In this document: in pieces, positions 55,394-64,000 of the stretch | Layout of the letters: each line of letters opens with the position of its first letter | Numbering within the stretch: the first letter of the stretch is position 1 | Assembly (NCBI GenBank): GCA_016647705.1 | Contig: CM028330.1 | Coordinates: 34,299,534 to 34,363,533 of the forward strand | Direction of reading: 5' to 3' | Length of the DNA: 64,000 nucleotides | Source: Eucommia ulmoides | Taxonomy: Eukaryota; Streptophyta; Magnoliopsida; Garryales; Eucommiaceae | Made by a program: the position numbers and the translations under genes | Notes under the pieces: model-generated | Seen by the model: the letters and a program-made list of their open reading frames with translations, nothing else | What the model was told of the DNA's origin: nothing | The model's database searches: none

Positions 55394-56251
55394 TTAGTTT
55401 CCCCACTCCTTGCTTGGTGGTTTTCCATTCAGTTTCCAACACCTCTCTTTGGTGTGTCTTGGTTTCTTGCAATAAGTGCACCAGAGAGCATCCCGGTTGT
55501 CTGGGTTCGAGGATCGAGACAGATTTTCCTTTCCATCTGTCTTCATGTTTGTTTTTGTCGCCATAGCAGAACCTTTAGGAGCTTGGGGTTCAAGCATCAC
55601 TCTTCTTCCACTCTCCTCTACCCGAATCAGAGAGATGGTTTCGTTCAGAGAGGGTATCTTTTCTTTGTTGAGTATCTGCACCCTTACTTGATCAAGCTCA
55701 GCATTAAGTCTTGCTAGAAAGTTATAAATTCGATCTTTTTCAATGAAATTCTTCAAGTTTACTGCATCGTTTGGACATTTGGTCTCGAAACGGCGATAAT
55801 GGTCCAACTCTTGCCACAGATTCTTAAGTGCATTTGTGTACTCAGTGATAGTGTTGCTGCCTTGTTTCATTTCAGTGGTCTTGACTTTGATCTCGTACAC
55901 CTAAGCTGCATTGCGAGCTTTCGAATACATCTGTTGAACAGTATCCCAAATTTCCTTCGACGTGGATAGGAACATGTAGGTGTCGTTGATTTCAGGAGTC
56001 ATGGAACTCCATAACCAAGACATAATCATTGAATCTGCTTCATCCCACGCCGCAAATTTGGGGTCTCCCTCTTTCGGTCCTTTGCCCAGAAGATGACTTA
56101 TTTTTGCCTTGCCTTTCAAATACGTGCGGATAAATTGGGACCACTTCAGATAATTCTTCCCATCTAGCCTGTACATGGCTTGAACATTCTGCAGATCACC
56201 TGAAGTCGGATGATTGAGAACTTCAATGGACAAGGTGGTGTTTTCAGCCAT
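55394..56251 (-). pseudogene. Copia A gag, one in-frame stop
   Basis: Starts MAENTTLSIEVLNHPTS at 56251. It runs through the UBN2-type core (YLKWSQFIRTYLKGK, AWDEADSMIMSWLWSSM, IWDTVQQMYSK), an in-frame TAG at 55903-55901, then VYEIKVKTTEMKQGSNTITE and a CCHC knuckle CTYCKKPRHTKERC (about 55480-55440). Without the single TAG the frame is open for about 285 residues. The product would form the particle that packages element RNA. Confidence 0.9.
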
Positions 56252-56587
56252 GGTGGTTATTGATCTGACAACGATAGTGGATCTGGGCTTCGCGAGCTGA
56301 AGGTGGCGGAGGTGGGTAGGGTTTTATGATCTGACGGTGGCGGTGAGGGTCAGGGAGTTTCGCGATCTGGTTCGTGGTAGCTGGTTAGGGTTTTGGAGTC
56401 GGGATCTAGTCGCGAAGGGTTTCTCGAAGTCGCAATCTGTTTTGATTTCGCGAGGGCCGTCTGGTTAGGGTTTTGGAGTTGCAATTTGGTTGCGATGGGT
56501 TTCGCGAAGTTGCGATTTGGTTCGATTTCGCGAGGGCCGTCGTCAAAGGAGAGACGTGAGATCGGAGAGGGAGCGACACCCCACGTC

Positions 56588-57023
56588 GTGTGGGATTTGG
56601 AAGAAAAAATTGGCGATAAAGGCCATAGGTTAGCTGTGAAGGCTAAAACATATATGGTTGGCTATGAAGGCCAGACCAGATGGAGCGATGAAGGCTTTAG
56701 AATTTCCTAGAAAAAAAAACCTAAAGCTTTGATGCCATCTCAAGAAAAATGAATGTTTGATATATTGAATATGAGGCTTTTTATGCCTATATATACAAGA
56801 AAAATGAATGTGGGATTTGGAAGAAAAAATTGGCGATAAAGGCCATAGGTTAGCTATGAAGGCTAAAACATATATGGTCGGCTATGAAGGCCAGACCAGA
56901 TGGAGCGATGAAGGCTTTAGAATTTCCTAGAAAAAAAAACCTAAAGCTTTGATGCCATCTCAAGAAAAATGAATGTTTGATATATTGAATATGAGGCTTT
57001 TTATGCCTATATATACAAGATAA
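56588..57023. repeat. Duplication of Copia A leader plus LTR end, about 213-bp unit
   Basis: TGTGGGATTTGGAAGAAAAA through TATGCCTATATATACAAG (56588-56800) is repeated almost exactly at 56810-57023, so two copies of the LTR-primer-site junction lie side by side. Confidence 0.88.
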
Positions 57024-57175
57024 TCCTAGCTAATTACAAGGACGTAATTGAGAGATGAAATAAATATGGAAACTAACTCCTAGAAAATGGAAACAAAGTT
57101 ATTTAGTGGGATTCTACATTTTACTCTAATTCCCACAATTTAAGCATTCCTATTATAGAATATTATATGTGTACT
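56958..57175 (-). repeat. 5' LTR of Copia A, inner part
   Basis: Continues at 62987-63006 after Copia B. GTACT at 57171-57175 and ATACT at 62982-62986 are the Copia B target copies inside this LTR; the intact LTR copy near 51965 reads GTACT. Confidence 0.88.
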
Positions 57176-57333
57176 TGTTAAAGGGTATTTATGTCTTTCC
57201 TGTATTACTTAGGGTTTTCTGTACAGTTTAGGGTTTGTTGTTTGGTTTCCTAATTTCTATTATAAATAGAGGGAGAGGCTAAAACAATTGTTAACCCGTC
57301 TCATTCTTTCCTCATTCTTTTCTCTCTTTAACA
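57176..57333 (+). repeat. 5' LTR of Copia B
   Basis: 158 bp, TGTTAAAGGGTATTTATG...CTTTAACA. It contains a TATAAATAGAGGG box (about 57261) that would start element transcription. Confidence 0.9.
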
Positions 57334-57360
57334 TGGTATCGGAGCCAAGATTATGGGTCT

Positions 57361-57509
57361 TGTAAAAAAGGGTAATTATGTCTTACCAGTACTGTTAAGG
57401 GTTTCCCACATTGTTTAGGGTCTTTTGCATCGTTCCCTAATTATTATTATAAATAGATGGAAAGGCTAACATAATGGTGAAGCCTTCTCATTCATTTATC
57501 TCTTTAATA
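57361..57509 (+). repeat. Extra diverged LTR copy inside Copia B
   Basis: TGTAAAAAAGGGTAATTATG...ATAAATAGATGG...CTCTTTAATA, followed by a degenerate primer site TGATATCGAGAG. It repeats the LTR-primer-site arrangement 14 nt after the first primer site. Confidence 0.75.
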
Positions 57510-57521
57510 TGATATCGAGAG

Positions 57522-58194
57522 TAGGTTATAAGATACTAATCTTGTAGTTCTGTTCAAACCATCATTTAATTTTTTTTCCTCTCTCCTTCCCTTCGTTCAA
57601 GCACCAAAAAAAAAGAAAAGGAAAACTAGTCCAAAACCCTAGCTCACCTCTCCTAGTCGCCGCAACCCTAGCACGACGTTCGCCGACCTTTGCCAGCCAT
57701 CCCCGCTGCATTGCCGCCCGTCACTTGACAAGATTTGCGACTCCTAGCTATCGTTTTGCAGATTTGCTTTGCCGCAACCTCTGTCCAACCTCGCCGACCA
57801 TCACCGGTGCTTCGCCGACACTCGCTGGACCTTCGTCGGCTATCAATTGCTCTGACTTAAAACTCAGGGCCTTCACCGCTGTTGCTTCTATCGAGATCCG
57901 ATGGTAACACAAGGGTTTTGTTTGTGAGTGTTGTTCATATTGTCCAAATTGTCCAGATTTGAGAGTATTCTAGACCAGATCTGAGAAAGTATTGTTCGTG
58001 AGTACTGTTCGTTCGATTGTCCAGATTTGCGAAAGTATTCTGGACCAGATCTAATGTCCCGGATGTTTGTGAGTGTTGTTGTGAGTATTGTTTTGCTTAT
58101 AATGTTCTTCCTTTAAGTCCTACAATTGTTTGTGTTGTTGGTTTGTTTCCCTTGTCAAGTTGTTTTGTATTTGTTATTGTATTGACAGGAGCTA
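57522..58194 (+). other. Copia B untranslated leader
   Basis: Contains A-rich, then CCGCC-rich leader sequence and repeated TTGTCCAGATTTG...AGATCTGA phrases (57935-58060). It ends in ATTGACAG before the gag ATG. No gene. Confidence 0.6.
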
Positions 58195-58517
58195 ATGTCG
58201 ACGGCTACCCCCCAATCGTTAACAACCCACAAGTTGAATGAGACCAATTACTTACAATGGTTCAAAGTTGTATAAGTTTTTACCGATCAAGGGAAACGAG
58301 GTGACCGAGGAAGTCGTAGTAATGATTTTCGAGGTGGCTGAGGTGGCCATTGTCGTAGTCATCATCGTCGGTGCTCATTTTTGTGGTAAGAAAAATCATA
58401 CCCAAGATACTTGTTGGTACAGAGTTGGTCGTTCTCCGAAGTATGTTCATATGACTACTTATAATCAAGTTGCTCCCGTTTCAGCATCCAACTTTTCATC
58501 TTCCAAGACAATTTCTG
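58195..58517 (+). pseudogene. Copia B gag, internally deleted
   Basis: The ATG at 58195 begins MSTATPQSLTTHKLNETNYLQ then WFKVV and a stop. The remainder jumps to an RG-rich tract and a knuckle reading CGKKNHTQDTC whose first cysteine is displaced by one extra T. About 200 residues expected between are absent. The hAT insertion follows directly. Confidence 0.75.
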
Positions 58518-58525
58518 ATGATGAG

Positions 58526-59562
58526 CATTGTTGTGAAAGGTGTGCCTGAGACGAAAAAAACACGAGGTGAGGCGCAGCCATTGCGCCTCACCACTGCGAG
58601 GCGAGGCGACTTCAAAGAGGCGCGCGCCTTGGAGTTGAGGCGTTGAGGCACAAGGCGCTACTGAGGCGCGCCTCTTTGAAGCATAAAAAAAAAAAAAAAA
58701 AACTGAATCCTTTATATAATTGAGAATAAACATTGAATTGAAGATAAAGAAACCAAAAAAGTTACTGATTCGCAGTTTGAAACCAAGCAGCGTTGCTGAA
58801 TAGCTTCTTCGCCATGCTTCAAATCTGTTTTGTGACTCGATTATTCGCCTTCGAATAAAAAACCCTAACAGCTCTTTCGCGTTTTGAATCGAGTCTTTTC
58901 TTTCGAGTTTTGCTGGGCATTTTATCTTCGTTGCTGGCTGCATCACAAAGAAGAGAGGACATTTGACTTGGCTTTATCACAGAGGAGAGAGAGAGAGAGA
59001 TAGGACATTTGACTTGGCTGGAGCATTTTACTTTGTTGGGCATTTTACATTTTGACAAAACAAGCTCGATGGTGGTGGTGACACACAAGAGAGAGAAAAA
59101 TATCTTGGGTTGATGTTATCTTTTTATGTTAAAATACATAAAGTATCCTTAAGAATTCTACAATGTGATTTAAACCTAAATGTCAAAAATTAACATTTTA
59201 AATTAATATTTGACCCCCAAGATTTTTAAAATCAAAATAAAATTAACATATTAACCCTCTAATATTGATCCTTGATTTTGATTTTTTGAGTGTAGTTATC
59301 AATTGTTTTTTAACTTTCGTTTAAATATTGGTCTTTGGTCTTTTGAGTTCGATTTGAAGTGCAATATTACATGAAATTAGTTTGAAGTGTTTTTTTTATT
59401 ACTAAACATACAATATGTATTTTATTTTAGTGAAATTTGAATACTTTCTGCTTCCATGACACTAGAAAAACACATATTTAAAATGTGCGCTTCGCTTCAA
59501 AGAAGCCCGTGCCTCGCCACCTCCAGGGGTCATTGTGCCTTAGTGCGCCTTAAATAACAATG
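58526..59562. mobile_element. hAT-type non-autonomous element, exact 8-bp target duplication ATGATGAG
   Basis: ATGATGAG lies at 58518-58525 and 59563-59570. Ends CATTGTTGTGAAAGG and (inverse) CATTGTTATTTAAGG are imperfect inverted repeats. Subterminal GAGGCG/GCGCCTC units occur near both ends (58565-58675, 59490-59550). The interior is AT-rich with no transposase. Confidence 0.88.
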
Positions 59563-59570
59563 ATGATGAG

Positions 59571-62500
59571 TATGTTCAGTTCCTCCACTTTAAGGCGTCC
59601 AAGCAGACATCTACCCCTATTACTTCGCTAGCTCAACGAGGTAACCCTACTGCATGTCTTTGTTTTCATCCTTCTACTTCTATACCTTGGATCATAGATT
59701 CCGTTGCCACTGGTCACATATCAGGTACCTCTTCTCTATTTACGCATATTTAGTCATCTCTCTCATTGGCCCTTGTTACTGTTACTGATGGTTCCACTAT
59801 CTCTATTCGTGGTATTGGCACTGTGGAACTTTCACCATCTTTCCCTTTATCCTCTGTGATGTATATTCTCTCGTTTGCTTTTAATTTGATATCAGTTTGT
59901 AAACTTACTCAACAATTTCATTGTTCTGTTTGTTTATTTCCTGATTTTGTCATTATCCAGGATTTGGAAATACAAAAGACGATTGGCGTAGGACGTGAGA
60001 AAAATGACCTTTATTACTTCAACAATCACGACGAGACACATGTTATCCTGCCCATGGCCTGTCCTGCCGTTGCATTTGCCCACCAAATTCATTGTTGCGT
60101 AGGTCATCCCTGTCTTGCCAATCTAAAGGTATTTGTTTCTAGTTTACGTCATTTGTCCTCCTTAGATTGTGAGTCTTGTCAGTTGGGAAAACATCATCGT
60201 ACTTCATTTACTTCCCCAGCTCAGTTTCGAGCATCGAGTCCTTTCAGTTTAGTTCATTCAAACGTTTGGGGTCCTTCTCGTATTGCCTTTACATTTGGCT
60301 TTCGTTATTTTGTTATGTTTGTCGATGATTTCTCTAGGGTTACATGGTTCTATTTAATGAAAAATCGTTTTGAATTGTTCTCCATTTTCTCTGCCTTTTG
60401 TGCTGAAATTAAAACTCAATTTAATGTGCCTGTGCATATACTTCGTAGTGACAATGCTCGAGAATATTTGTCTCAAACTTTTACCTCATTCATGTCACAA
60501 TTTGGTATACTGTATCAGTCTTCTTGTCCTCACTCATCACAACAAAATGGAGACGCTGAGCGTAAGAATCGACATCTCCTAGAAGTGGCTCGAACTCTGA
60601 TATTTGGGATAAATGTTCTTAAACACTTCTGGGCAGATGCAGTTCTTACTGCACTTGATCAATAGAATGCCGTCTTCTACCCTAAATGGCAAAGTCCCCC
60701 ATTATATTCTTTTTCCCCTATCACCTTGGTTTGTTTTACCTCCCTGTATCTTTGGATGTGTTTGTTTTGTCCACCAGCTGACTCTTGGCAAGGGTAAGTT
60801 AGATCCTCATGCTATAAAATGTGTCTTCTTTGGTTATTCTTGCACACAAAAGGGTTATTGGTGTTATAGTCCTTCTTTACGTCACTCTTTCATCTATGCC
60901 GATGTCATCTTCTTTGAGTCCACCCCTTACTTTTCTGGCCTATCCTCTCGGGATGATCTTGATGTCACCCTTCCTTTACCTAGTCTCCTAGACCCGACAC
61001 CATCTCCTTTTGCTCCCGAACCTGTCCTGTCTAGTCGTCGTTCACCGCCTTTACATGTTTACTCTCGTCACTAGAAGGTAGTTTCCGCCGTTGAGCCAAT
61101 CGTCTATCTATCTTTAGTTTCTTCTCCAATTCATCCATCCGCGTCTGACTTGGACATACCTATTGCTGTCCGAAAGGGTGAGCATACATGTACTCAACAT
61201 CCTATTTCTAACTTTGTTTCGTATGCACATCTATCTCTTTTATATTCTTCTTTTGTTACTTCTCTATCCTCTGTTTCTATTCTAAAGTCTGTCACTAAAG
61301 CTCTTACTCACCCTGATTGGACGACCACAATGGAAGAGAAAATGCTAGCCTTATGTCAGAATGGTACTTGAGATCTCGTCTCGCTTCCGCCTGACAAAAT
61401 AATAGTTGGATGTAAATGGGTATATACAGTCAAAGTTCATCCGGATGACATAATTGATCGACTCAAGGCTCATTTAGTTGCCAAAGGTTACACTCAGGTA
61501 TATGGACTTGATTATTTTGAGACCTTTTCTCCCGTTGCCAAACTCGTTTCTGTCCGCTTGTTCATCTCTTTGGCTGCCACCTTTCGTTGGATGTTGCATC
61601 AACTTGATATCAAGAATGCGTTCTTAAATAGTGATTTGACTGAGGAAGTATACATGGATCAACCTCCTGAGTTTGTTGCTCATGGGGAGTTTGGTTTGGT
61701 ATGTCGCTTGAAGAAATCTATTTATGGACTCAAGCAGTTTTCTCGAGCATGGTTTGGGAGATTCAGTGAAGTGGTCATTGAATTTGGTCTTCGCTGTTGT
61801 GGAGTCGATCACTCTGTATTCTATAGGCACAGTAAAGTCGGGCGAATATTGTTTATTGTATATGTGGATGACATCGTGATTGCTGGAGACGACCACCAGG
61901 ATATTTTGGAACTCAATGTTTGTGCATAATAAGTTTCAAATCAAAGATTTGGGTTAATTGAAGTATTTTTTGGGGATTGAAGTTGCTCGATCAAGTCAAG
62001 GTATTTACCTGTGTTAGAGGATATATGTTCTCGATCTGTTGAGTGAAATAAGAATGTTAGGAGCTAAACCGATTGATTCACCTATGGATCTAAACAACAA
62101 ACTATTGGCAGATCAAGGTATACCATTGACAGATTCAGCACAATACAGATGGTTAGTTGGGAAGTTGAACTCCTTGACAGTTACTAGACCAGATATTTCC
62201 TTTGTCGCGAGTGTTATCAGTCAATTCTTGGATCGTCCCACGACTTATCACTAGGATGCAGTGATTCGTATTTTTCAATATCTGAAAGGTTGTCCAGGAT
62301 GTGGTTTATTGTATCAGAACTTCGGTCACACTCAAATTAAGGGATATGTAGATGCAGATTGGGCTTGATCTTTCTCGGATAGGAAGTCTACTACAGGGTA
62401 ATGTGTGTTTGTTGGAGGTAATCTTGTTTTTTGGAAGAGTAAAAAGCAAACAGTTTTAGCGCGATTAAGTGCAGAATCGGAATACAGGGTGATGACCCAT

Positions 62501-62815
62501 ACCACTTGTGAGTTAACTTGGTTGAAACAGACTGTTGGAAGAACTTAGATTCGAATACCCTTCACCGATGGATCTGGTATGTGATAATCAAGCAACACTT
62601 CACATTGCATCCAACACAGTCTTCCATGAGAGGACAAAATATATTGAAATTGACTGTCACTTCATTCGAGAAAAAGTATTGTAAAAGCAGATTAAGACTA
62701 AATATGTAAAGTCAGTTGATCAGTTAACTTATTTATTCACTAAACCGTTAGGGAGTTCAAGGATAAAGTATATTTGTAACAAATTAGGAGAATACAACAT
62801 ATATGCTCCAGCTTA
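59571..62815 (+). pseudogene. Copia B pol: protease, integrase, RT, RNase H
   Basis: Protease IDSVATGHISG (59694) has Val for the Gly of DSGAT. Then VTDGSTISIRGIGTV, GHPCLANLK, integrase CESCQLGKHHRTSF, VHSNVWGPS, FVDDFSRVTWFYLMK, SDNAREY, PHSSQQNGDAERKN (60540), a frame shift at 60650 into INRMPSSTLNGK and CVFFGYSCTQKGY. RT has GCKWVYTVK, LDIKNAFLNSDLTEEVYMDQ, YGLKQFSRAWFGRF and catalytic YVDDIVIAGDD (61858-61890). RNase H pieces are GYVDADWA, SDRKSTTG and SAESEYRVM. Stops at about 59752, 61074, 61370 and 62253 and several shifts disable it. Confidence 0.9.
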
Positions 62816-62823
62816 AAGGGGAG

Positions 62824-62981
62824 TGTTAAAGGGTATTTATGTTTTTTCTGTATTACTTAGGGTTTCCTGTTCGGTTTAGGGTTCGTTGTATGGTTTCTTA
62901 ATTTCTATTCTAAATAGAGAAAAAGGCTAACACAATTGTTAAGCCGTCTCATTTTTTCCGCATTCTTTACTTTTTTTAACA
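62824..62981 (+). repeat. 3' LTR of Copia B
   Basis: 158 bp, about 85% like 57176-57333 by eye, preceded by the polypurine tract at about 62815-62823. Confidence 0.9.
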
Positions 62982-63011
62982 ATACTCATTAAGTTATTTT
63001 CCAACAGAGCA

Positions 63012-64000
63012 CGTGACAGACTAGGACGCAAGAAGAAACAACCGGTTTACAGAAATTGCCATCCCTACTTGTAAACACAAAAAAGGGCCGGAAATATGGC
63101 CTCCAAAGAAGTCTCATCGCACCAATTCTCAAGCCAGAACTCCCAATCCCTTCACTACTTTTCCTAAATGAATAGGAAACAAATTTAAGGGTCATCGACG
63201 CCAAATCTCAAGACGTCCTCATCAGTGTAAAGATGCAAACTAGATCAAAAGCCAGTACACTCCTCCCCAACTGATGAAAGATATAACTTCCCAAGATTCA
63301 CTTTCAATCCAGACATTGCCTCGGAATAGTTGAGCAAACATCTAGCATCTTCAACAGAAAATCCGTTGCGTGGCAGAAAAATGCAAGTCACAGTTCAAGT
63401 GGACATAGAATTTTGCTCTCGTCTGTGAATAGAATATGCAAGACAAGCACCCCAGGAGTCCTGAGGTTATCCACCCTAACCAAATATTCAATCCAACGAG
63501 TTCCTCTCTCCCCAAAGCCCATTTTGCACAAGATAAAGAGAAGGGATTCCCAATTCATGTGATCATAAGCTTTCTCAATATCTACATTACATTGAACAGA
63601 ACAGGCACTTCTTTTTTCGAACACATTATTTTTTGCCTTTCTTAAACGGATCCCCAAAACCTTCGCAGGGATATTATATGCACCTACCACCAAACTAATG
63701 GGCCAACAATCTTTGACTTCCACAACTCTTTTAACTTCAGAATGAGATGAACAAAGGTAGTCAAGTAACGCTCGAAAGGATAGGAATAAGAATGGACAGA
63801 AACTACTACATCCCATTTTACCCCCAGCAGTGCTGAAAGAATGTAAGACAAACCCATTGGGATAATTCACTTTCTCACAACATCAAATCGAAAACAATAT
63901 CCTCCTGAGGAAAGGGGGTAAGTGAATCCCCATCTTACACCAACAATTTCTCGAAGTCCAAACCAGCTAGTCTGGCCTCTGAGTTCTTTGACAGTAAGTT
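63012..64000 (-). pseudogene. L1-type LINE reverse transcriptase fragment
   Basis: The minus strand reads VEVKDCWPISLVVGAYNIPA (about 63715-63660), VLGIRLRKAKNNV, then NVDIEKAYDHMNWESLLFIL and KMGFGERGTRWIEYLV (about 63575-63480). These are the RT0-RT2 blocks of plant L1 elements (KDFRPISLV..., LDIEKAYDHVNW). About 35 residues between them are deleted and the catalytic FADD box is absent. Sequence at 63012-63380 and above 63870 is of the same AT/GC balance and probably part of the same element, without recognised domains. Confidence 0.75.

Larger units (their letters stand above)
57176..62981 (+). mobile_element. Ty1/Copia retrotransposon B (plus strand), nested in the LTR of Copia A
   Basis: 5' LTR 57176-57333, primer site TGGTATCGGAGCC at 57334, polypurine tract AAAGGGGAG before the 3' LTR 62824-62981. 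Target copies GTACT/ATACT. Gag is mostly deleted, a hAT sits at 58526-59562, and pol has stops and shifts, so it is defective. Confidence 0.9.
51748..63006 (-). mobile_element. Ty1/Copia retrotransposon A (minus strand), interrupted by element B
   Basis: 3' LTR 51748-51988; 5' LTR 56958-57175 continued at 62987-63006. Outer flanks are GTGCA (51743-51747) and GAGCA (63007-63011), 4 of 5 matching. The polypurine tract (GAGGGGGAA on the minus strand) precedes the 3' LTR. The primer site TGGCATCAAAGC follows the 5' LTR and resembles the initiator-Met tRNA site TGGTATCAGAGC. Gag, protease, integrase, RT and RNase H are all recognisable, with a few stops and shifts, so it is fairly young. Confidence 0.9.

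Noticed and set aside
55364-55717. 117-residue plus-strand frame
   Set aside because: Antisense shadow of the Copia A gag.
61624-61896. 90-residue minus-strand frame
   Set aside because: Antisense shadow of the Copia B reverse transcriptase.

Overview
The window looks like transposon-dense nuclear DNA from a flowering plant, probably a eudicot. It is AT-rich, has GT-AG introns and plant-type mobile elements of nearly every order, and holds one recognisable host gene. I cannot name the species. Almost all long open frames are decayed transposon genes or low-complexity sequence.

Layout. 1-865 is the 3' part of a long solo LTR. 866-about 9 kb is an old Mutator-like (MULE) region: a decayed transposase with SWIM and CCHC zinc motifs, a decayed plant-mobile-domain (PMD, MAIN/MAIL1-type) gene, a long hairpin, a convergent minus-strand gene that I do not recognise, a 265-bp tandem array apparently inside that gene's first intron, and an array of GC-rich palindromes. 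The orphan end of a CACTA element follows at 9174. 9611-18318 is a minus-strand Ty3/Gypsy element with target duplication AACAA. It is broken by a 1.65-kb MULE inside its reverse transcriptase and by a 1.35-kb solo LTR with target duplication ATAGT. 18646-21758 is a solo LTR with target duplication AATGT, carrying a Tourist MITE. 22881-27104 is another LTR of the same family with a third one inside it.

The host gene starts at 28996 on the plus strand. It is a GDT1/UPF0016-family (PML3-like) Mn/Ca transporter gene. I can join eight exons (28996-48073, 233 residues) carrying both signature motifs (E-x-G-D). The last roughly 60 residues are not visible, so the gene probably continues beyond 64000 or has been cut. 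Its introns hold most of the remaining sequence: intron 3 is 9.3 kb (Helitron helicase, hAT, Gypsy gag, second Tourist MITE, SINE), intron 5 is 6.9 kb (hAT with a nested MULE, LINE end, Pack-MULE with a captured release-factor exon), and intron 8 is at least 15.9 kb.

Intron 8 holds a Copia element on the minus strand (51748-63006). A second Copia element on the plus strand (57176-62981) sits inside its 5' LTR, and a hAT element (58526-59562) sits inside the second one, each with readable target duplications. An L1-type LINE fragment closes the window.

The most interesting points are the MULE/PMD region with its unrecognised partner gene, hairpin and palindromes; the Pack-MULE carrying a GGQ-domain exon; and the ordered nests whose insertion history can be read from target-site duplications.
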